A DNA stretch of 64,000 nt, from positions 8,770,501-8,834,500 of the forward strand of contig JBBMNZ010000026.1 of the NCBI GenBank assembly GCA_037954325.1. The letters run 5' to 3'. A program made the position numbers and the translations under genes. This document shows positions 21,866 through 31,140 of this stretch, piece after piece. Under the pieces are notes generated by a model that was not told the DNA's origin, did no database searches, and saw only the letters and a program-made list of their open reading frames with translations. The DNA is from Fistularia commersonii. Its lineage: Eukaryota > Chordata > Actinopteri > Syngnathiformes > Fistulariidae. Numbering within the stretch: position 1 is the stretch's first letter; each line of letters begins with the position of its first letter.

Positions 21866-22925
21866 GGGCCAGGTCATTGTTGCAGTTGACTGAATAGGTC
21901 AAATCGGAAATCCCTCTCTCCTGTGTAACATTCAAGCAACTCCGAGGTCACACCAAAGCCTTCCCAGTGAGGGTGAGATAATTGCTCCAGCACATTCTGG
22001 GCCAACTATTGAGCCTCGAACCAGATGGAGGTACCCAACACAACTGTAACTGGGGGAATTCCTTATCGGGTGTCCAATCACCTCAAACAACTCTCAGTGG
22101 ATGTATGTGCAACTCACCCGATCTCTAAGGTAAGGCTACTACTAAAGGATACTAAGGATACTAATATCTTTAATTTCTGGCTTAGCTACATCTTCATCAC
22201 AACAGACAAAAGCACTGCCTTCATGACTGCAGACAATCAACTGATCTTACCTGTTCAACACACTCCATTTTACCTTTACTAATGAACCCATGAAGTTATG
22301 AACTCATGAAAACCCCAAAACAGACTAGATCTCCTTCACTTTGATCTGCAGAGGACAATCAATTGATTTCCAAGACAGAAACATGGTGTCTGCCTGGCAG
22401 GGGCTGACTCATCTCAACTGCCTGCAGCAGATTATGTATTGACAAGGCCAACAGGAACTCATCTTTAGCAAAAAGCTGAGAAGTGATCCCAAGATTCCCA
22501 CTCTCCTCCCCATAATTGCACTGAGAAATTGTGTCGATGAAGATCACAAATAGAAATAGTGACAAAGCGCGGCCCTGACGAAGCCCAACACCCACTGGAA
22601 AAGTGTTTGAGGCAGTCTCAAGAACGAGGACATTGCTCTTACAACATTTAGACAGAGATTGGATGGCTTGTAATAATGACCCCTTGAACCCATACGACCA
22701 AATCCCCCACAGCATGCAATGTGGGACACCTTCTCCATAAGGCATGTGACCGCACATGGAGACAGGATGTGTGTACCCGCATAAACCCTCTAAGATGCTT
22801 CATCAGTCTCGACTGTTTGATTACCTAGACAGATTCCAAATGATTCTTCCTGAGTCAAAGCTTTGACAATCACCTTAATCCTTTCAAGAGACCAAGTGCT
22901 AACCTATTCTTGAAGGCTGAGCAGC
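21866..22925 (-). mobile_element. Rex3-like (RTE clade) retrotransposon fragment
   Basis: On the minus strand this is the C-terminal half of a Rex3-type reverse transcriptase and its 3' region. Diagnostic text includes the stretch at 22558-22578, which matches the widely used Rex3 detection primer site at most positions, and GAAGCCCAACACCCACTGGA (from 22580). Near the 3' end, CCTTATCGGGTGTCCAATCA and CACCCGATCTCTAAGG also match the family. The region nearer the N-terminus, up to about 22925, aligns only loosely. Rex3 is an RTE-clade element widespread in teleosts and supports the fish assignment. The copy is 5'-truncated, as is usual, and heavily mutated. Confidence 0.75.
22359..22757 (-). 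pseudogene. Rex3-like reverse-transcriptase open fragment, catalytic box lost
   Basis: A 132-codon frame remains open. It contains FPVGVGLRQGRALSLFLFVI, the palm B motif (G-x-RQG, positions about 22570-22625), and then FAKDEFLLALS, which corresponds to the catalytic FADD box. The first aspartate of that box is lysine here, which removes an essential metal ligand. The upstream HCMLWGIWSYGFKGSLLQAI is the preceding palm/finger region. No endonuclease or N-terminus is present. Survival of the frame by chance is likely, because the wider element is decayed. Confidence 0.75.
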
Positions 22926-23645
22926 AAAATCCTCCTGTGGGGCTCCATTTACTTCCTTCATTCCCCATGTGTGCAGTTAACTTAGTCAGATTTGATGGAA
23001 CTAATTCTGACCAGCTGCTCCTAAACCAAAACATGGCTTCCCAGGGTTTGACGAGAAGTTTGTTGAACCTGCTTGTTGAAGCAGGCAGCTTGATACGTGG
23101 AGTCGTACTGTCCAAGAACAGTGGTGCGATTCACTCTCTTGTGGTGAAATTTGTACTACAGAAACAATAACTGTTTCAGATGTACAAACTGAAGGAAGAA
23201 AGGTCCTTAAGGTGTTTGCTATGAGCACAAGCTGGCCACCATGAAAATTCTTACCAAGAGAGAGAATAGAATTTTTTTTTTCAGACTTGCCATTTGAGGT
23301 TTCTACTCAATGAACCTAAGGTTGAGTATAAAAGGTGACAATTTGACACCTTGTGCTCTCTCCCAATAGCCTGACGGATGGTGAGAAACAAAGGTGACAT
23401 TTCAAGATAACGTATGTCAAGAACAATCGCATACCCATATGGCATAGTCTTGCAGGAGAATGGTTGATAATTGAAAATATCAGAAAATCAGTTAAAGACC
23501 TGATAGAAACACCCAGCTTTTATATTAATCTTTAGCTCTATTTCCACCCCTTACCATTCAGTTTTGGATGTTAATGAATACATCTGTCCTCCAAATACTG
23601 CACAAGGCATATTACCAAATATGGTCTTTTTGTGATACTTTAGAC
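22926..23645. other. Unassigned sequence next to Rex3 remnant
   Basis: The first 250 bases are GC-richer and contain overlapping open frames on both strands (22910-23170 plus, 23001-23228 minus). Neither resembles a known protein. They may be further degraded retroelement sequence. The rest is unremarkable. Confidence 0.5.
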
Positions 23646-23842
23646 CAGGGGTGTCAAACTACATTTTAGCTCAGGGGCCACATGGAGGGAAATCTATTTT
23701 CAAGTGTGTTGGATGAGTAAAATCATTACATATTAACTACTGCTAATGTACCTATTGTACAATTCACCCCTGAAACCTGGTATCCTATAGCTTTCATTTG
23801 TTGGCCTGATCCGACCCACGGGCCTTGAGTTAGATAACCTTG
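23646..23842 (+). mobile_element. hAT-type miniature element with 8-bp target duplication
   Basis: It begins CAGGGGTGTCAAACTACATT, continues GCTCAGGGGCCACATGGAGG, and ends GACCCACGGGCCTTGAGTTA...CCTTG. The last bases are a diverged inverted copy of the start. It is flanked by CTTTAGAC (23638-23645) and CTTGAGAC (23843-23850), an 8-bp direct repeat with one difference, as hAT transposases produce. At 197 bp it has no coding capacity and would depend on another element's transposase. The family is very common in fish. The diverged right end suggests an old insertion. Confidence 0.85.
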
Positions 23843-23850
23843 CTTGAGAC

Positions 23851-24065
23851 AAATCATTGTAATACGAAAATGTTTTGGTAAGGCAATATTAGGGCAATGT
23901 TGCAGGGAGTCCTTTTTATTATATTGTCATTAACTTAGGGTAAGCACTCTTATTTCAATGAATGTGTAGGCTAAAAGGGGAAAAAAAGTTATCAACTGGG
24001 AAGTTAAAGATGACAAAGATGTTGTTTTAACCCTAATTACAGCAAAATAACTGCTTTCTAGCGTA
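23851..24065. other. Short unique spacer
   Basis: No feature is recognised between the hAT-type element and the palindromes. Confidence 0.6.
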
Positions 24066-24097
24066 TTTCTCACACTCAAACTTGTGAGTGTGAGAAA
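24066..24097. repeat. Palindrome, 13-bp perfect arms
   Basis: TTTCTCACACTCA (24066-24078) and its exact reverse complement (24085-24097) are separated by six bases. The same core is repeated in a second palindrome 13 bases downstream. Confidence 0.95.
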
Positions 24098-24109
24098 CTT
24101 CTCTCCAGC

Positions 24110-24140
24110 ATGTTTCTCACACACTAAGTGTGAGAAACAT
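24110..24140. repeat. Second palindrome with the same core, 13-bp perfect arms
   Basis: ATGTTTCTCACAC (24110-24122) and its exact reverse complement (24128-24140) are separated by five bases. With the first palindrome, the TTTCTCACAC core appears four times, in alternating orientation, in 75 bases. Confidence 0.95.
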
Positions 24141-25338
24141 ATTGTGGGATAATTTATTTCATGTGTTTACATTTCATTGTCCACACTTCAGTGTATCATG
24201 GCCTTATTTCAAAGTCTTCCAAGGCCTGGTTCATTTACATTTCTTCAGACTGCAATTCTTGCCGCCACATATTGGAATGCACCATATAAAAATATCTAAA
24301 AAAAAGTCTTGATGATCCCTTTCAATAATTTCTTTTTCAAGAAAGAGTATTCAAGACCTGTGACAAACAATTTTTGGATTGATGATATAAAATATTCTGC
24401 CAGGTATAAATAAAAAAAAATATGAAAAAAATTGTTTGCACCATCTAGGATAGTAAACCCAAAACATATCAAAAATAACTTTAAACACAAGCAAATCCAT
24501 TATATTACTAAATACTTACTGTATGATGTATCTACAACAATAAAGAGGGCAAAAAAAGTTCTGAACAAATGCTGGCAGGTTTTAAGGTAAAATTGCCCTC
24601 AGCATAAAAAGATATGAAAAATACACCTTATTGCTTCATCTCTAATACTGATACCACTGAAAAAGCTCAATAGATATAAAACGCCCCTCCTTTTAGATTT
24701 TAGGCCATTTTAGGCAATGCAAAAATTATTCTAAATTTGATTTTGCTCAACAGGCAACTAACTGAATGCATCTAATAGTTGTAGATCTTTGGAATGATCT
24801 ATCCAAAGGAACTGCGGTCATTTTTTTAAGTAAACTAATTGGCCTTTTAAATGTATGAAATGCAGCATTTTGTGTTTGTTTCAATTAAAAGAAAGTGTAG
24901 AATAAAGTACAAGGTTCCAACTAAAGAACATCTTATTATCCATAGACCTTTTGAAAGTCATAGTGGATACATCAATAAATATGCTCCCGTATCAGTTGCA
25001 ATAATAGCAAATGTGTTCCTTGGTCAGTGAAAAGTATTGACTGTGAATTAAAATAAATTCAAATAAAAAGGTTTTGTCCTTGATGGTTTGCTTTCATCTT
25101 TCCTGGTACTCAGCGCAAGTTGAATACATAGAAAACTGCTACCTGCCAGTTATCATACACCTGGGCACAGATAACTCATCTGACTTTACCAGTCAACCAC
25201 TTGTAAGGTAATTAAGAGACAAAGAGCCCTCTGATCATTATGTTAACAATTTACTCAAACAAGGGGAATGTTTGCAAGACAACAGAAGAAACTGAGCTTT
25301 TTATGGTCTTGGTTGCTCTATTGCTAGCATGAAAAGTA
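24141..25338. other. Unique AT-rich sequence, no gene seen
   Basis: No element or gene is recognised. There are A-rich runs near 24410-24430. Confidence 0.6.
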
Positions 25339-25786
25339 TTAATAATCATAATTGAGTGGGTTAACACATATAACATTTAATGTTGAGGTTTGGAAAATTC
25401 TGTGATGTTTTCCTAAACCCATATGAACTAATTCCTTGACAGCACTGGGTAAGGTAAATGCAGTGTTTACATAGGCTTGCAGACAGCTTGTCTTTAGCTT
25501 CATACACATCCAACAGACCACTGTAGGAGACAGTCTGGCTGTGCCTAACTCAGTAAACATTGTCACAGCAAACAAATCTGTTCCCAATTTTAATGTGATC
25601 AAATAAATTACAGAAACATTTTTTCTTTCACGGATTGTACGGTTTAAGTCAGACATCTGGCTAGTGAGTGCCAGTAAGTGAAACACGCAGCCAAGATAGT
25701 CCTCCTTCAGAAAAACTTCTGTGAAGTCGTCATTTCTAGCTGTGACACAAAGGGACTGGGAAGTTGAGCTGTCACTTGAAGCTCCT
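25339..25786 (-). other. Unassigned 149-codon open frame
   Basis: A single minus-strand frame is open from just after a stop at about 25787 down to a TAA at 25339, with no good ATG near its start. A possible acceptor, TTTGTGTCACAG, lies about 40 codons in. The middle text, NVSVIYLITLKLGTDLFAVT, has a hydrophobic character that loosely recalls both a seven-transmembrane receptor segment and the LNDLN-containing region of hAT transposases. Neither match is firm. A frame of this length is not far from chance expectation across 128 kb of AT-rich strand. I do not assign a function. Confidence 0.2.
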
Positions 25787-26114
25787 CAAATAACATTTTG
25801 ATACAGTTAGGGCAAAAGCAACATGATTATTTGTGCTGTTTCCTTCACAGTAAATGTTCTTTGCTCGAAGGGATGGGAGTAAACCATGACACTCGTAAAA
25901 TCCATGACGTGCTTGCGATTCTTTGCCCTTATCACCGTGTGGGTCTTTTCTTCCTGGCTGGTTTCTCGGGTGTCTTGTCCTAATCATGCCCTCTGCAGAG
26001 AGAGGCTGGCAGGCCTCACAACCAGCTAAACCTGTTGATAAGTGGCTGATGTTTTGGCAGGGATGAGGCTCCACATTTAATCTTTGGCCCATGCTAAGGA
26101 ATAACAAATGAAGT
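25787..26114. other. Unique sequence, no gene seen
   Basis: Moderately GC-rich sequence with no recognised repeat. The overlapping open frames on both strands are uninformative. Confidence 0.55.
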
Positions 26115-26160
26115 GTATATATACACATACATATATATATATGCACACACACACACACAT
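26115..26160. repeat. Compound (TA)n(CA)n microsatellite
   Basis: TATA- and CATA-rich units lead into about eight CA units. It is the second locus of four with a joined CA and TA structure. Confidence 0.95.
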
Positions 26161-27495
26161 TTATCTATGGAGATATATTCCCCATGTTCTCCGGCTCAAG
26201 AATGTTTCCCAATGTTGAGCTGGCAGTTTAGCTATGGTCACTCAGTGGTGATACACTCCCCTGTCCTCACTGTTGCCTCCCCCTGTGCCCCTTAAAGAGC
26301 AAGGGTTCATGGGAATGACCAATGGGAAGCATTGCTGAGCTCCTTCCCACAGCCAAAAGACAGCTGTAATCCTTTAACCCTTTCCCCTGCATGAATTCTA
26401 AAACATACATAAAAACTTCTCTCAACATAATGGAATTTGTACATGCCCACATTTACCCACACATTCAAAGACAATGCTCAGTAGTGCTGGTTTCAATCTT
26501 GCTTTGATAGAGAATTGATGGTAGTCCAACTGTGATGTCCCACTTTGCTATGGCCCCTGGCTGTCACTCCAATCCCATCCCGTAGCAACAGTGGCACCGA
26601 AACGATAAACAACACAATGACCCCCGACTTTGCATATTAAGACTCTTTTCCCACCTATTACATACAAAATACTTTAAACCCAGCAGACCACTCTGCATTG
26701 CCTGTCATTCTGCACTTCCTTCAACCAGCATCTCCTATCAATTTTTTTCTCTGGCATATCCTGATGAAGAGCATTTGGGTGCTAGTGTAGTGAAGAAGGT
26801 TGAGGGGGCTGTAAAAGGAAGAGAAGGCAGAGCAGTGTGAAGAAAAAAGGAAGGCGGGATGGTGTACATAGAGGAGTGGGAGGATAGGGTGCTGTAAGTA
26901 CATGGCCCCCAGAGGAGTGTAGAGAAACTTAAAACTGTTTCTCCAAGGAAGTGTGTTCAAGATAAAACTCCTTTATTCCAGCAGCATCATCACTCTGCCT
27001 TTTATTCTCTCACATACACTGCAAAAAAATTCTTCAAACAGAGGGATTTGTCTTACATTCACAGTAAAGTAATTGTACAGAGTGCACAATGCCATGTAAC
27101 ATCACAGATCACATTTGTATAATCTCAGTGCAGAGCTGAGCATGATTGATACTGTAAGATACGATGAAGTATTTCTTATTAAATTGAACCCCCCCCCCCA
27201 AAATTATACATTTTTTTGATTTGTTTTCCTTTTTTTCAGTATATTTATAGAAAGATATGTCATGGCTCCAGTAGGAAGAAACCACAAACCAAGGAGTTTA
27301 TGCTGAATAAACAAGGTTTCATATCATATGAACAAATATTAATATGGCACAGCAATTTAGTTGACTTTACTTGATGCATTCCTTTCGAAGGATCACCAAG
27401 GATTAACATCAACAAACCGTGATTTTTAAAGAACCACAGGGGTTGGAAACAGCCCCCATTGAGAATGAGAAAAAGAAGAGAAGAAAGTACAGAGT

Positions 27496-27502
<7 letters not shown>
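26161..27502. other. Unique sequence with POU-like word
   Basis: No gene. The interval 26525-26650 is GC-richer and ends in CTTTGCATATTAA (26628-26640), close to an octamer/POU site. A purine-rich stretch covers about 26800-26890, and a C10 run lies at 27190-27199. Its role as an enhancer cannot be judged. Confidence 0.5.

Positions 27503-27544
<42 letters not shown>
27503..27544. repeat. (GA)n tract
   Basis: About 21 uninterrupted AG units, extended upstream (from about 27466) by mostly purine sequence. Long mirror-symmetric purine tracts can form triplex (H-) DNA. Confidence 0.97.
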
Positions 27545-27547
<3 letters not shown>

Positions 27548-30187
27548 TTCAAATGAAGCCTGTTTTTGCATCTGCCTGGTTGAGCATGGAGGCGTTAATG
27601 TCTCACTAATCACATTAACACACAACACTCGTCCAATCATGAGGAAGGAACAACATGCATTCTCTCTGTGGCTTATGAATCCATCCGCTTTTTGCTCAGA
27701 CAGTAGCATTATAGCGTCAGCAGTAAAAACAAAGATTCCTTGATTGGATCAGGGAGAGCTATTGAGAAGTACTGGTCCCACAGCTTGCTGAAAGATGTAT
27801 CATCTGTTTAGTGCTGGAGGAAATCGTAAATGAAAAGACGATTCTCGCAGAAATAATACAAAACAGAGAAAGAGGCTGTATCTGCTGACAGTTAGTCAAG
27901 GTTTGATTTAAAGTAAGACCAATCTCGAGAATTGAGAAGCTCAATGTGTTGAGGGGCTTAGTGGTGGAAGGCTCCTTGGAACTATAGTGATCACTGCCAA
28001 AGGAGAAAGGAGTTAATGCATTCAAAAATTATGCATTTTTTAGGCAAGTATACAAAGGGGGAGAAAAGGGAATGCACTGTGGCCTACATCTATAATTTCA
28101 CTCGAAACTCTTGAAATATAGCAAGCATGAAGGCACTTGACTGGAACACCTTGAGAAATCACCTACTTATTACCTTAATCACGTCTGCTGTGTGGTATGA
28201 ATACCTGAAGACAATGTCTTTCCAATATAACATTCTTGAGTAAAACTCCTGAAACAATGCTGACAGCCTGAAAATGTATTTAGAATGCATTACAGGATCT
28301 CAATAGCATTAGGGTCCACCACGGGAAACTTGGAGAAATGTCACTTCTGTCACTTCTGTACAATTCCTCCTCTCGTGTTTAACTGGTCTCACACATTTTT
28401 TTGCCGGCCTGTCTCTTCTGCCTGCCTACCTCCTAATGTTATTTGGCAGAACAAAAGCCTCAGTGCTCATGCCAGCGAGCCAACAGGAGGAAGTTCGTGA
28501 GTAGATGAGTTGAGTCGTGGCAGAGGTAATATTACTGTTCTCAACAGTGGCATCCTGTGTGTCAGGCAATAGCAAAGAGAAGGGGATCATTGTCATGCTT
28601 CCTTTGTTTGCAATGCATTCTGCTCTCTATATGCTCCCTCCTCTGGTGTCTGGCCTGTCTGTCCTGCTCCTTCTTGGCTTTCTTATTTTGCTTTCTGTCT
28701 ATGGATTCTCACCTCCCCCTCATATTTTCATATTCCCTGTTTGACATCTCATTTTAAGTTGCTGTTCTCTCCCTCCCTCTCTCTGTCCTCTCTCTCTCTC
28801 CCTCAGTCTCTTTGATGCCATCATGGTTGGTTGAATGACTGAAGCCATAAGGCTGATCCTCCCACACATGTATGTCGAGCTGAGCTATCCTGTACTGCAC
28901 TGTTGATTCTCCTGCTCAGCCCATCTGAAAGAGAAGGCTGAGCGTGACTCAGATGTTAAGGTGGGTGGTATGGGCCCAGGTGGGTGGTTAAATAGGCTAG
29001 CTGTAGCTTCTCCAACACTCACTTTCACACAGATATTCCGATAAGTAGCTGAAATACAGCAAATTAGAGACACGAATGGCTTTCAAATTATATTTGCAGT
29101 TCAAAGATTGTTGCTCTCATATCTCAAGGTTGTTTTGGAGACAAACCAAAGCTCTCGATTTGATTTGCTAGAATGACGGTTACTTAGAATGATCGCAGCC
29201 TCAGTCTTAGAATCAAAATGACATTAGCAGATCAACATTATCATAATTATCTAAACCATGCAGCTCTCTGAGTTATTTTCATATTTGCCACATCACAGAA
29301 AGTGTTTTGGAATGGAAGTGTATAATTTCAGTGTTTTAATTTCTTTAAATTAATCTGGGGGCTGTAAAGCTTCAAAACAAAATGGAAATAAAGAAAACAA
29401 AAACAGGCAAATTAAAACACAAAGCTAGAATCATCAGGCATAAAGTTGACAAGATCTTGTGGTCTTTGGAGATATGATAACCCCCATGCTGTAGGCGCAC
29501 AAATGCTAACGGAGAAAATTTCTTTCCACTCCATTAAGAGGTTTTAAATTTTGCCCTAAGTTAGCCTATAGATTTAGAGTTTAATACAACCCAAAGATAA
29601 TTCTCCCTGACAGGCTAAAGTGACTAAGTAACATTGCATGCACCCAGGGAAACTGCAACTGGCTTATCTTTGAATGTGATTATCTTTATATAATTTGGCT
29701 GTGAGTGAGTCACTATCTGAGGGCTATGTAAGTCTCTTCTCTTAACCACAAAACACACTAGGCACTGGCTGGACTATTTTACCTTGAAAAGACAGCGTTT
29801 CCTTAAGTGAAGCGAATAAGAGAGACAGTGGTTTGTTGTAGGAAAATTATTGCGAAAAAGACTAATTAAAACTCTTGTACGGTCATTTTTGCCTTATATT
29901 GAAATGCCATTTTCCTCTGTTTGTCTTCCCTTGTACCCATCATATTTCAAAAAGGGAAATTGCTGTATTATCTTGTTAAGCCTTTAATAGCTTAGATGGG
30001 TTTATTTTGATCTTCATTTTTGTTACCGAAACTTTGATGCAAATCTCTGTCCACCAGATAATTTGGAAGAATGAGAGCAGTGTGAAATATAAAAATATGA
30101 ACTGATATAATGTTATATGAAATACATTACAGGGGACATATTTTCTATGTATTCTTTCTTCATTATCAATAGCAATTATCCTGCAGT
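27545..30187. other. Unique sequence, no gene seen
   Basis: No coding gene is recognised. A pyrimidine tract at 28763-28812 contains an acceptor-like CTCTCTCCCTCAG, but all three frames after it stop within about ten codons. The rest is ordinary AT-rich sequence. Confidence 0.6.
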
Positions 30188-30466
30188 CGGGGTAGCGGAC
30201 CCTGACAGATCCTATCCGAGCTGCCACGGGACAAGATGTGGCCCTGCCGATCACAAGGCAACATATAGAGAATAACAACTATTAGCTCTTTAATTCACAC
30301 CTCTGGGAATTTAAAGTGTCTATTGAATCTGCTGCATGTTTTTGAACTGTGGGAGGACATGCAGACACCAGCAAATTCCTCACAGAAAGGCCTTCTGTTG
30401 GAATAAAACCGGAGAGCTTCTTGCTATGTGGCAGAAGCGCTAACCACTGTGCCTCCTTGCCGCCTA
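30188..30466 (-). mobile_element. SINE-like dispersed repeat (copy 1 of a tandem pair)
   Basis: This belongs to the same family as the copy at 10790-11041, in reverse orientation. Recognisable words are GATCCTATCCGAGCTGCCA, AACTGTGGGAGGACATGCA, CTCACAGAAAGGCC and TTCTTGCTATGTGGCAGAAG. It ends (its head) with GCGCTAACCACTGTGCCTCC followed by TTGCCGCC. The head read on the minus strand gives a tRNA-like start (GGCGGCAAGGAGGCACAGTG). The B-box area is mutated. The element is essentially full length but old. Confidence 0.8.
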
Positions 30467-30680
30467 ATGTCTTCATTTATTTATTATCTGTAATGCATAC
30501 ACAAGGTCACAAGCTGTCATCGGGCTCGAGCAGGGATACACCCTGGACTGGGATCCAGTCAATCACAGGGCCATATTTAGAGACACACCTGCGAACACTT
30601 CAGAGAACCCACGTAGGCACAGGGACAACAAGAAGACTCCACACAGAGAGACACCACTTGGCCACTGACATTGAGCAATG
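30467..30680 (-). mobile_element. SINE-like dispersed repeat (copy 2, truncated)
   Basis: Immediately after the head of copy 1, another copy starts in the same orientation. It begins with its tail side (ATTTATTTATTATCTGTAAT), then CAGGGATACACCCTGGACTG, GATCCAGTCAATCACAGGGC and GAGAACCCACGTAGGCAC. It ends near GACTCCACACAGAGAGAC, so it lacks its tRNA-like head. The pair is therefore head-to-tail. Confidence 0.8.
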
Positions 30681-30810
30681 TTATTTATTTAATTATTGGT
30701 TTGTTCGTTCAAATATTCATTGTTATCATTAGTTTTAGTGGGGTAACCCTTTCTTGAACCAAAGAAAGGACAATAAAAATTCTATAAATATAATCATATA
30801 TACAACTATG
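30681..30810. other. AT-rich spacer
   Basis: A short AT-rich spacer between the SINE-like pair and the AT/AC microsatellite. No other feature is seen. Confidence 0.6.
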
Positions 30811-30847
<37 letters not shown>

Positions 30848-30855
30848 GACACACA
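30811..30855. repeat. Compound (AT)n(AC)n microsatellite
   Basis: About 13 AT units run directly into AC units with one GA interruption. Confidence 0.96.
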
Positions 30856-30955
30856 TATGTATATATAATTCTATATCAAAGTCAATGTTTTAATAGCAAC
30901 CATATGTTTTACACAAACAACAAAAAAAGCATAACCATCTTGTTTTTTGTCCAAA

Positions 30956-31140
30956 TCTTCCGAGAGGCTTCTTCAGTTCATTTCAGAACACTTCAGAACT
31001 GAAGAAGCCTCTCAGATGAGGGGTGAGACCTCTTCAAGTGAAGAAATTCAAGTCCAGTTCCTGCAAGAAGATTTCGTCAAGAATTTACCATGATGTGGAT
31101 GACTGAGAACCTCTACAGACATCTTATTTTTTCTTTTGAA
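30956..31140. mobile_element. Dispersed teleost repeat, possibly a Penelope-like retroelement end
   Basis: The words GAACTGAAGAAGCCTCTCAG, GATGAGGGGTGAGACCTCTT, CAAGTCCAGTTCC and GGATGACTGAGAACCTCTAC occur in an order I recognise from a repeat scattered through fish genomes, often near Penelope-like elements. No reverse-transcriptase or GIY-YIG coding sequence is present here, so the family is only a suggestion. The left edge is an inverted repeat (see the separate entry). The right edge is estimated. Confidence 0.45.
30962..31013. repeat. Perfect 18-bp inverted repeat
   Basis: GAGAGGCTTCTTCAGTTC (30962-30979) and its exact reverse complement (30996-31013) flank a 16-base loop. The right arm is part of the dispersed repeat above. 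The left arm is an inverted copy of the same repeat edge. Confidence 0.97.

Noticed and set aside
28763..28830. Strong pyrimidine tract ending in CTCAG as a splice acceptor
   Set aside because: All three frames after it stop within about ten codons and no donor is near.
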